Positions 1-6,782 of a DNA stretch of 10,897 bases are shown piece by piece. A program made the position numbers and the translations under genes. The stretch's first letter is position 1; the number at the start of each line of letters is the position of its first letter. The DNA is from Methylomonas sp. (lineage in GTDB: Bacteria > Pseudomonadota > Gammaproteobacteria > Methylococcales > Methylomonadaceae): contig JALSIU010000301.1 in assembly GCA_026989715.1 (NCBI GenBank), positions 1 to 10,897 of the forward strand, given 5' to 3'. The notes beneath the pieces are model-generated. The model ran no database searches and was not told where the DNA came from. It saw only the letters and a program-made list of their open reading frames with translations.

Positions 1-315
1 ACCGACTGCTGCTCTGCCATTGGCGATAACAATGGGGCGTTCGATTAATTTAGGGTTGGCAACCATGCCGGCAATTAAGGCATCACGGTCTAACTCAGCA
101 TTATCCATACCGGTACTTTTATACTCGGCCTCTTTTGTACGCATCAGTTCGCGTGGCTGTAAACCCAATAAGGTTAATATATTCTCTAGTTCTGCAACAC
201 TCGGCGGGTTTTTTAAATATTCAATAATTTCCGGTTGAATGCCTTGCTCTTCGATTAATTGCAGTGTTTGGCGAGATTTACTGCACCGTGGATTATGATA
301 AATTTTTACGCTCAT
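1..315 (-). CDS. arsC: Spx/ArsC-family arsenate reductase-like protein (YfgD-like), 3' end cut by window edge
   Basis: The 105 visible residues begin MSVKIYHNPRCSKSRQTL, which is the thioredoxin-fold start of the glutaredoxin-dependent ArsC family. Cys11 in HNPRCSKSR is the expected redox Cys. Arg59 (LMRTKEAEY) and Arg93 (NPKLIERPIV) match two of the three arginines that bind arsenate in plasmid ArsC (R60, R94); the third would lie just past the edge. The family is about 115 residues, so only about ten are missing. Known ArsC members reduce arsenate to arsenite in the cytoplasm using glutathione and glutaredoxin. The HNPRCSKSR form and the ERPIVIANG stretch are closest to E. coli YfgD, whose arsenate activity is not well established. 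No arsR, arsB or other ars gene is nearby, so a general thiol oxidoreductase role is as likely as arsenic resistance. The ATG has only a weak ribosome site; a -10-like TATCAT lies about 40 bases upstream. Confidence 0.88.
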   Translation of the reverse strand, partial: MSVKIYHNPRCSKSRQTLQLIEEQGIQPEIIEYLKNPPSVAELENILTLLGLQPRELMRTKEAEYKSTGMDNAELDRDALIAGMVANPKLIERPIVIANGRAAVG

Positions 316-416
316 AAAAGTTCGATTGATTTTAAATGCAAAAGATTATGATAGCATTTTTATGGATTATTCGGTGGACTTTAACGTACTGTAACGCGCT
401 CTTGCGGTGTGAATTT

Positions 417-1742
417 TTAGCTGACTAATTCAGGTAGTCGCTTACGTTGATAAGCGGAATAATAAGCCAACATGATTAGGCTGCGCAATAACATAAAAGC
501 ACTTAAGGCCAACCATAAGCCATGATTACCTAAAAACTGAGTGTAATACCAAATGGGTAAAAAAGTCGTTATTAATGAGAAAATGATGCTATTGCGCATC
601 TGCCGACTTAAGTTGGCACCGATAAAAACGCCATCCATCAGATAGCTATAGACTGAAATAATCGGTAGCGCAATGACCCACGGTAAATATAAATAAGCCA
701 GCCGGCGTACCTCGCTTAAATGCGTCAGGGCATTGATAATGGTTTGACCGGCAAAAGCATAGCTTAAACTGAACAGTAGTGCAATGCACACCGCCCATAA
801 GCAAGTTGTTTTAATGGATTGCCGGAACAAATGTTTATTTTTTGCACCCAGTGCGCGACCGACCAAAGCTTCGGCAGCATGTGCAAAGCCATCTAAAGCA
901 TAGGCCATAAAGGTTTGAAAATTAAGCAATAGGGTATTGGCCGCTAAAATAAGCGTCCCTAATTTTTCACTTTGTACGGTAAAAAAGCTGAAGGTAAAAA
1001 TTAAACAGAGAGTACGAATAAACAGGTGCGCATTAATTAGCAGCATGGCACGTATTTTATCGAACTGTAAAATAATTTTAAGTGATAAGCCGCTACTATG
1101 CGGCCGTTTCTGATGTAATAAAATTAGGCTGATGAGCAGGCCAATATATTCAGCCAGCACTGATGCCAGTGCAACGCCATCGGTATTCATGCCGTAATGC
1201 ACAACAAATAAAACATCAAAGCCAATATTGGCACAATTAGTTGTAAGTACGATGAGTAAGGGGGCGCGAGTATTCTGTATACCTAAAAACCAACCGATTA
1301 TGACATATTGGCATAGCGTGGCCGGTGCGCTCCAAATGCGAATAAAAAAGTATTGTTGTGCGAGTTGCTCAATGAGTTTTTGGCTATTAATAAGGTAAAA
1401 GCTGATGTGTGCTATGGCTGAGTGCATCACTAAGATAAAACATGCAATGGTAAGTGCCAGTAATAATGCACGCGCTAATATGGCGTTTAATTCGAGGCTA
1501 TCATTGGCACCAAAAGCTTGTGCGCTCAGCCCTGTTGTTCCCATGCGCAAGAAACCGAATCCCCAGAATAGAAAGCTGAAAATAAGGCTGGCTAGTGCAA
1601 CGGCGGCTAAGAAGTTAGCGCTGGCCAAATGCCCCATAATGGCGGTATCAACTAAACCCAGTAATGGTGTTGAGATATTGGCAATAATCATAGGAAGCGC
1701 AAGTTGTCTAACTTGCTTATGATTGTAATGACTATTTTTCAC
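417..1742 (-). CDS. dinF: DinF-type MATE family multidrug exporter
   Basis: The 441-residue protein is hydrophobic throughout, with about 12 membrane segments, the usual MATE size and layout. Near the N-terminus, PLLGLVDTAIMGHL (about residues 27-39) is the TM1 signature of the DinF branch. Asp32 matches the conserved TM1 acidic residue that couples transport to H+ or Na+ in this branch. MATE proteins sit in the inner membrane and expel cationic drugs, dyes or, for DinF, possibly bile salts and oxidants; the substrate here cannot be read from sequence. The start is GTG: an in-frame TAA lies 18 bases upstream, no ATG precedes the TM1 region, and the next ATG (residue 18) would cut into TM1. 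No Shine-Dalgarno is visible before the GTG. In E. coli dinF follows lexA in the SOS regulon; no lexA is seen here and I see no LexA box. Confidence 0.92.
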   Translation of the reverse strand: MKNSHYNHKQVRQLALPMIIANISTPLLGLVDTAIMGHLASANFLAAVALASLIFSFLFWGFGFLRMGTTGLSAQAFGANDSLELNAILARALLLALTIACFILVMHSAIAHISFYLINSQKLIEQLAQQYFFIRIWSAPATLCQYVIIGWFLGIQNTRAPLLIVLTTNCANIGFDVLFVVHYGMNTDGVALASVLAEYIGLLISLILLHQKRPHSSGLSLKIILQFDKIRAMLLINAHLFIRTLCLIFTFSFFTVQSEKLGTLILAANTLLLNFQTFMAYALDGFAHAAEALVGRALGAKNKHLFRQSIKTTCLWAVCIALLFSLSYAFAGQTIINALTHLSEVRRLAYLYLPWVIALPIISVYSYLMDGVFIGANLSRQMRNSIIFSLITTFLPIWYYTQFLGNHGLWLALSAFMLLRSLIMLAYYSAYQRKRLPELVS

Positions 1743-1749
1743 TAATAGT

Positions 1750-1778
1750 GTGATAGCTTAATTTCTTTATTCCGGCAA
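1750..1778 (-). promoter_or_regulatory. Candidate sigma-70 promoter of the MATE gene, possibly giving a leaderless mRNA
   Basis: On the minus strand, TTGCCG (1773-1778, 4/6 to the -35 consensus) and TATCAC (1750-1755, 4/6 to the -10 consensus) are separated by exactly 17 bases. Only seven bases separate the -10 box from the GTG start at 1742, so transcription would begin on or next to the start codon. That fits the absence of a ribosome site. A dyad CACTA-N-TAGTG (1740-1750) lies over the start codon and the edge of the -10 box and could be an operator. Hexamer matches this weak also occur by chance. Confidence 0.33.
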
Positions 1779-1838
1779 CTTGAAAATACAATAATAGGTT
1801 TTAAGAGTCATACTAAATCCGGCCCTGCATATGTGTGA

Positions 1839-2573
1839 TTAAAATGCCTTTGTTTCATTAGGAGGTGTTTGAACTGATGTGATGCCAAAGACGCGGCGGT
1901 ATAGCACGCCTTGTAAAGCGATAAACATAGGGATAGTCCAAATAAGTCCTAAACCCAAAGGGATTAGGCTGATTGAATAAATGGCAACCATGATGAGGCT
2001 AATAAAAAAGAATTTAAACCAATGTTGAGTGACCGCTTTGCGTGACGTTTCCATCGCTTGCCAAAAGTCCATATTTTTATCCACTATCAGTGCAAAGGTA
2101 AACATATAGGCAATAGAAAGATAAATTCCCGGAATAACAAGTAAGAACATGCCAAGCATAATCATGATGGACATGCAGATGCTGGCAATAATAATGGGAA
2201 CGCTGTAGTTAAAATAAGCAAAAGCCATTTTAAAATTAACCGGCGCACCTACTGCACGGTGTAATCCCATCATAATAATGCCGGCAAAAAAGGGATAACT
2301 AGCTAACGATACCACTAAATTTAATAGTGCCGCAACGATTGAGAAAGACTCCGGTTCTGCAAAGTTTTCAATACCTGTTGCAAAAGCGGCGATGAAAGTA
2401 ATGACGAGCATAATAATAAAAACAAGTGCAATAGCACCTAGGACAGAGCCTTTAAGCCCATTGGTACGTTGCCACGTTTCGCGAAAAATATCCATTATGC
2501 TAAAGTCATAAGGGGCGGCGATGCCATCCTCTAAACTGCCTGATGGGGTGTCGGTATTTTGTTCTGTTTGCAT
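1839..2573 (-). CDS. Multi-pass integral membrane protein of unknown function (DUF975/BPSS1780-like)
   Basis: The 244-residue protein has a soluble, acidic N-terminus of about 40 residues and then five or six hydrophobic segments: roughly 44-66, 77-101, 125-145, 143-163, 186-203 and 205-223. The stretch FLLVIPGIYLSIAYMFTFAL followed by DKNMDFWQAMETSRKAV (about 166-182) resembles a pattern shared by DUF975- and BPSS1780-type bacterial membrane proteins: a membrane hairpin, then a short amphipathic segment with a conserved Trp-Ala and Ser-Arg. None of these families has a settled function. There is no signal peptide, catalytic motif or nucleotide-binding site. The start is backed by GAGG seven bases before the ATG. 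The gene lies 145 bases downstream of clpB and 96 bases upstream of the MATE gene on the same strand, but neither spacing shows a shared operon. I am sure it is a real gene and unsure of the family name. Confidence 0.85.
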   Translation of the reverse strand: MQTEQNTDTPSGSLEDGIAAPYDFSIMDIFRETWQRTNGLKGSVLGAIALVFIIMLVITFIAAFATGIENFAEPESFSIVAALLNLVVSLASYPFFAGIIMMGLHRAVGAPVNFKMAFAYFNYSVPIIIASICMSIMIMLGMFLLVIPGIYLSIAYMFTFALIVDKNMDFWQAMETSRKAVTQHWFKFFFISLIMVAIYSISLIPLGLGLIWTIPMFIALQGVLYRRVFGITSVQTPPNETKAF

Positions 2574-2614
2574 GGGAAAACCTCGTTAAATGACCAGTAA
2601 GGAATTTTGAGTGT

Positions 2615-2643
2615 AGTACAGCTAGGTTGAAAAATTAAGTAAA
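2615..2643 (-). promoter_or_regulatory. Candidate sigma-70 promoter of the membrane protein gene
   Basis: Minus-strand TTTACT (2638-2643) and TGTACT (2615-2620) each match four of six consensus positions and are separated by 17 bases. The start site would fall near 2608, leaving a leader of about 35 bases before the ATG at 2573. The AT-rich background makes chance matches common. I see no convincing terminator for clpB in the same gap. Confidence 0.28.
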
Positions 2644-2718
2644 AAATGCTTTAAGCGATAGATTTAGATTTGTATTGACGCGTAAAAACGAGTGCGTACT
2701 TGTCAGAAAGTGCCGGTA

Positions 2719-5295
2719 TTAGCTTTTGATAAAATTTAGCTTGTCGTCTATCAATGCTATTTTAATCGTATCGCCTGCACTAAATTTACCGGCTAAAATG
2801 GCGCGTGCCAATGGATTTTCCAGCTCTTGTTGAATGGCTCGTTTAAGGGGTCTGGCACCAAATACAGGGTCAAATCCTATTGTACCTATTTTATCTAGTG
2901 CAGTATCGGCAAGTTGCATGCGTATATCGCGCTCGTTAAGGCGTTGTTCTAGGGAGTGTATTTGAATTTTGGCAATGGCGCGGATGTCTTTTTTCGCGAG
3001 TGGGTGGAATACCACTGCCTCATCAATTCGGTTGATAAATTCGGGGCGAAAATGCGCCCCGACAACTTCCATAACGGCTTGTTTCATGGCAGCATAATTT
3101 GTTTCACCTGCCAACTCCTGAATACGATGTGAGCCTAAATTAGAGGTCATGATGATTACGGTGTTACGAAAATCAACGGTGCGTCCCTGGCCATCGGTTA
3201 AACGCCCATCATCTAAGACTTGCAATAAAATATTGAATACATCGGCATGTGCTTTTTCGATTTCATCTAATAAAATGACGGTATAAGGGCGGCGACGTAC
3301 CGCTTCGGTTAAATAACCACCTGCTTCATAACCGACATAGCCGGGAGGTGCGCCAACTAAGCGTGCAACAGCGTGTTTTTCCATAAACTCGGACATATCT
3401 ATACGTATCATGGCCGCTTCGGTATCAAATAAAAAATCAGCCAATGCCTTGCAGAGTTCTGTTTTGCCAACACCGGTAGGGCCTAAGAATAAGAAGGAAC
3501 CATTAGGGCGATTAGGGTCTGATAAACCGGCACGTGAGCGGCGTACGGCATCACTGACGGCAATAATTGCTTCTGTTTGGCCGATGACCCGTTCTGCTAA
3601 AGTATGTTCCATATTTAATAATTTATCGCGTTCACCATCTAACATTTTGGTGACGGGAATACCGGTCCATTTAGAGACAACTTCTGCTATTTCTGCCTCG
3701 GTGACTTTATTGCGCAATAGGGACATATCTTGCATTTCAGCTTGTGAGGCTAAATCTAACTGGCGTTCCAGCTCAGGAATCTGACCATATTGTAATTTTG
3801 ACATTTTGCTTAAGTCGCTATTGCGCCGTGCGCTTTCCATGGCAAAGCGAGCTTGCTCCAATTGCTCCTTTATATGAGCAGAGCCTTGCAGAGCCGCTTT
3901 TTCGGTTTTCCAAATTTCTTCCAAGTCGGAAAATTCTTTTTCTAATGTTTGAATTTTGGCTTCTAATGTCATAAGGCGTTTTTTCGAGGCCGTATCGGAC
4001 TCATTTTTCATGGCCTCGCGTTCAATTTTTAATTGAATTAAATGTCGGCCTAATTTATCCATCACCTCGGGCTTGGAATCTAATTCCATACGAATACGAC
4101 TGGCCGATTCATCAATGAGGTCAATGGCTTTATCAGGTAATTGGCGATCAGCGATATAGCGGTGTGATAATTGCGCGGCTGCAATAATGGCAGGGTCGGT
4201 AATATCGACACCATGATGTACCTCGTATTTTTCTTTTAAGCCCCGCAAAATGGCAACCGTATTTTCTACGTTAGGTTCTTCGACCAATACTTTTTGGAAA
4301 CGACGCTCTAGTGCAGCATCTTTCTCGATATATTGACGGTACTCATCTAAAGTCGTTGCTCCCACACAATGCAATTCACCGCGTGCCAATGCAGGTTTCA
4401 GCATATTGCCGGCATCCATTGCACCTTCAGCTTTACCGGCACCAACCATGGTATGCAATTCATCTATAAACAGAATAATTTGGCCTTCTTGTTTAGCTAA
4501 ATCATTTAATACCGCCTTTAAACGTTCTTCAAATTCGCCACGAAATTTAGCGCCGGCAATTAAAGCCGCCATATCTAAGGATAGGACGCGTTTAGTTTTG
4601 ATGCCGTCCGGGACTTCGCCATTAACAATGCGCTGTGCCAAGCCTTCTACAATCGCTGTTTTACCGACACCGGGTTCACCGATTAATACCGGGTTATTTT
4701 TAGTGCGGCGTTGTAATACTTGAATGGTGCGCCGAATTTCATCATCACGACCAATAACAGGGTCAAGTTTGCCTTGTTCGGCATGCTCAGTCAGATCAAT
4801 GGTGTATTTCTTTAAGGCATGGCGTTGTTCTTCGGCATTTGCATCATGTATGTTCTCACCCTTTCGTACGGTATTTATTGCTTGCTGAATCACTGCTTGT
4901 TGAATGCCAACTTGTTTGAGTATATTGCCTAATTGGCTTGGTTGTTCGCAGGCAGCTAATAAAAATATTTCACATGATACAAAGCTGTCATGTTGTTCTT
5001 GCGCCAGTTTTTCGGTGAGGTTTAACAGTTTGGCTAAATCATTCGAGATTTGTACATCCCCGCCAATCCCTGCAATGGATGGCATTGCATTGAGTGCTTT
5101 ATTAAGCAATGCCATTAAATTTTGAGTATTGATATCGGCCTGTGCCAACAATGGCTTAATGCTACCGTCTTGTTGCTCTAGCATAGCCAGTAGCACATGA
5201 ATAGGTTCAATAAATTGGTGGTCTTTCGATAAGGCTAAACTTTGTGCATCATTTAATGCACCTTTGAATTTGTTGGTTAATTTTTCAGGATTCAT
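2719..5295 (-). CDS. clpB: ATP-dependent protein disaggregase ClpB
   Basis: The 858-residue protein is full length (E. coli ClpB is 857). ClpB is a cytoplasmic hexameric AAA+ machine that, with DnaK/DnaJ/GrpE, pulls polypeptides out of aggregates after heat stress. Domains in order: Clp N domain with two repeats (about 1-145); first AAA+ ring with Walker A GEPGVGKT (206-213) and Walker B IILFIDEL (273-280); the coiled-coil M domain (about 410-525), which separates ClpB from ClpA; second AAA+ ring with Walker A GPTGVGKT (605-612), pore loop GYVGYEAGG (around Tyr653) and Walker B VILLDEIE (673-680); C-terminal D2-small domain. The first pore loop reads AKFRGEFEERL, with Phe251 where E. coli has Tyr251, a conservative aromatic swap. 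There is no ClpP-binding IGF/L loop, as expected for ClpB. The ATG is preceded by TAAGG at nine bases. Confidence 0.98.
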   Translation of the reverse strand: MNPEKLTNKFKGALNDAQSLALSKDHQFIEPIHVLLAMLEQQDGSIKPLLAQADINTQNLMALLNKALNAMPSIAGIGGDVQISNDLAKLLNLTEKLAQEQHDSFVSCEIFLLAACEQPSQLGNILKQVGIQQAVIQQAINTVRKGENIHDANAEEQRHALKKYTIDLTEHAEQGKLDPVIGRDDEIRRTIQVLQRRTKNNPVLIGEPGVGKTAIVEGLAQRIVNGEVPDGIKTKRVLSLDMAALIAGAKFRGEFEERLKAVLNDLAKQEGQIILFIDELHTMVGAGKAEGAMDAGNMLKPALARGELHCVGATTLDEYRQYIEKDAALERRFQKVLVEEPNVENTVAILRGLKEKYEVHHGVDITDPAIIAAAQLSHRYIADRQLPDKAIDLIDESASRIRMELDSKPEVMDKLGRHLIQLKIEREAMKNESDTASKKRLMTLEAKIQTLEKEFSDLEEIWKTEKAALQGSAHIKEQLEQARFAMESARRNSDLSKMSKLQYGQIPELERQLDLASQAEMQDMSLLRNKVTEAEIAEVVSKWTGIPVTKMLDGERDKLLNMEHTLAERVIGQTEAIIAVSDAVRRSRAGLSDPNRPNGSFLFLGPTGVGKTELCKALADFLFDTEAAMIRIDMSEFMEKHAVARLVGAPPGYVGYEAGGYLTEAVRRRPYTVILLDEIEKAHADVFNILLQVLDDGRLTDGQGRTVDFRNTVIIMTSNLGSHRIQELAGETNYAAMKQAVMEVVGAHFRPEFINRIDEAVVFHPLAKKDIRAIAKIQIHSLEQRLNERDIRMQLADTALDKIGTIGFDPVFGARPLKRAIQQELENPLARAILAGKFSAGDTIKIALIDDKLNFIKS

Positions 5296-5334
5296 CGATG
5301 GCTACCTTATCGTTTGCAAGTGCTGTTAGAGCTA

Positions 5335-5362
5335 CTTTTGGGTCAGGGGCGCGTAATTCAAG
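5335..5362 (-). promoter_or_regulatory. Candidate sigma-32 (RpoH) heat-shock promoter of clpB
   Basis: On the minus strand CTTGAAT (5356-5362) is followed after 13 bases by CCCAAAAG (5335-5342). The known RpoH consensus is CTTGAAA, 11-16 bases, CCCCATNT, so the -35 part is near perfect and the -10 part partial. The start site would fall near 5328, about 33 bases before the clpB ATG. clpB is RpoH-controlled in E. coli and most relatives. A sigma-70-like TATACT lies farther upstream (minus strand, near 5370-5375) without a good -35 partner. Confidence 0.45.
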
Positions 5363-5420
5363 CGTGCGCTAGTATAGAGCATGCACCTCATACCCCTTAA
5401 TAATTGTTTTTAGCATCAAT

Positions 5421-6782
5421 TTATCGTTCCTGAAAGGCATTTTTAAATCCACGGCTTACAGGTTTCATTAGATAATCTAAAATTGTCTTAGAACCTGTGA
5501 TAATACTGACTTGTACCGTCATCCCCGGAATGATTTTCATGTGCTTTGGGTTATCACCTACGTAGTTTTTTTCTAATTCTATATGCGCAAGATAATAGGG
5601 ATTTAGTTTTTCATCTAAATACGTTGATGCGGAAATTTGTTGGACTTTGCCGGATATGTAGCCAAACTTACTGGCATCATAGCTGTCTATTTTGACATCA
5701 GCCGATTGGCCAATACTGATATGCCCGACATCATCAGGCATAATGCGTGCTTCTACGACTAAATCATCATCAACAGGAATGATTTGCAAAATAACACTGC
5801 CCGGCTGGACGACCGCATTAATACTATTAATGCTAATGCCTTGAATAATGCCTGCAATGGGGGCAAATAGATTCAGGCGGTGTACTCTATCTTTGGCCTT
5901 AATAAGAGATTTTTCGACTTCGGCTAATTGGCCGGCAAAGTCGGCTATTGCAAATTCAATTTCTTTTTTATGGCTGGCGATAATGTCGGTTTTGCGATGT
6001 TTTGCTTCTTGTAAGGCCATATCGGCAACTTGAATGCCATCTATCACGGATTTTAATTCACTAGCAGTGCCTGCAAGCTGGGTTTTACTGCTTAATAGTT
6101 CTGTTTGCGAAACAATATTTTTAGCCGCAAGTTTGGCACGAATATTTACTTGCTCTTGCAGTAGCTCTATTTCTTTATTGAGTGCGGCCACTTGATTTTT
6201 TTGTTGCTGTAGCTCACTTTTGCGTTGGTTGATTTGTGAATTGAGTACGGCAAGCTCGCTGTCAATACTTGCGATTTGCGCATAATAGCTTGCGGTGGCT
6301 TTTGCGGATAAGTCGGGGTAGCGTTTGCCGGTCGCACCGAAATCAGGTTTACGTTGCTCATCAATGGCAAGAACGCGTTCCAAGTTTAGCATTAAAGTTG
6401 CTTTACGGATTTTCAATTGCTCAAAGTCGGCTTGTGAGACGGGTTCGGCAAACCGAATTAATAATTGCCCAGGTTGTACCAAGTCACCATTACGAACGGC
6501 AATTTCACTGACTATCCCTCCTTCAAGGTGTTGAATATCATGGATATAGCCACTTGGAATGACTTCGCCGCTCGCGACCGTGACTTCATTCACATAAGTC
6601 TGTGATGCCCAGAAAATAATGGCAATCAATAAAAATAAACTGAAATAAATAGCGAGGCTAATGATGCGTGCAACGCCTTGCTCTTCTAATTGAATGGCTT
6701 GGGCAAGAAAGCGTGCGCGTGCTCTAGGTAGTTTCGCGATGGCCTGATTTTTACTGAGAGAGGGAGCGTGTTGGTCTGTCAT
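5421..6782 (-). CDS. HlyD-family type I secretion membrane fusion (periplasmic adaptor) protein
   Basis: The 453-residue protein has the HlyD layout. A short cytoplasmic N-terminus carries basic residues (PRARARFLAQAIQLEEQG). One membrane anchor spans about 38-60, and a lipoyl-like half starts near 78-110 (HDIQHLEGGIVSEIAVRNGD). A long Gln/Lys/Glu-rich coiled-coil hairpin (about 120-295) follows, then the return lipoyl half (LFAPIAGIIQGI) and a beta-barrel region. The C-terminus, GSKTILDYLMKPVSRGFKNA, is typical of HlyD/PrtE/LapC adaptors. In type I secretion this protein joins the inner-membrane ABC exporter to a TolC-like outer-membrane channel so that substrates pass straight out of the cell. 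Its ATG overlaps the stop of the upstream ABC gene (ATGA, 6779-6782), which points to translational coupling; no strong Shine-Dalgarno is present. It corresponds to RtxD in RTX systems. No outer-membrane partner is visible here. Confidence 0.95.
   Translation of the reverse strand: MTDQHAPSLSKNQAIAKLPRARARFLAQAIQLEEQGVARIISLAIYFSLFLLIAIIFWASQTYVNEVTVASGEVIPSGYIHDIQHLEGGIVSEIAVRNGDLVQPGQLLIRFAEPVSQADFEQLKIRKATLMLNLERVLAIDEQRKPDFGATGKRYPDLSAKATASYYAQIASIDSELAVLNSQINQRKSELQQQKNQVAALNKEIELLQEQVNIRAKLAAKNIVSQTELLSSKTQLAGTASELKSVIDGIQVADMALQEAKHRKTDIIASHKKEIEFAIADFAGQLAEVEKSLIKAKDRVHRLNLFAPIAGIIQGISINSINAVVQPGSVILQIIPVDDDLVVEARIMPDDVGHISIGQSADVKIDSYDASKFGYISGKVQQISASTYLDEKLNPYYLAHIELEKNYVGDNPKHMKIIPGMTVQVSIITGSKTILDYLMKPVSRGFKNAFQER

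Noticed and set aside
20..238. Plus-strand open frame of 72 codons
   Set aside because: It is antisense to the ArsC-like gene, whose minus-strand protein is clearly recognisable; the plus-strand translation has no family features.
2641..2718. Possible rho-independent terminator after clpB (GCTTAAAGC followed by T-run on the minus strand; ACGC/GCGT arms nearby)
   Set aside because: The first has a one-base loop and cannot fold; the second has only a four-base stem with a 12-base loop and no T-tract after it.
3410..5125. Several plus-strand open frames of 73-124 codons across this stretch
   Set aside because: All lie antisense within clpB, which is intact and highly conserved; their translations are low-complexity Ser/Arg/Pro-rich shadows.
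6167..6534. Three overlapping open frames within the adaptor gene region, on both strands
   Set aside because: They sit inside the coding part of the HlyD-type coiled-coil hairpin and have no start signals or family resemblance.
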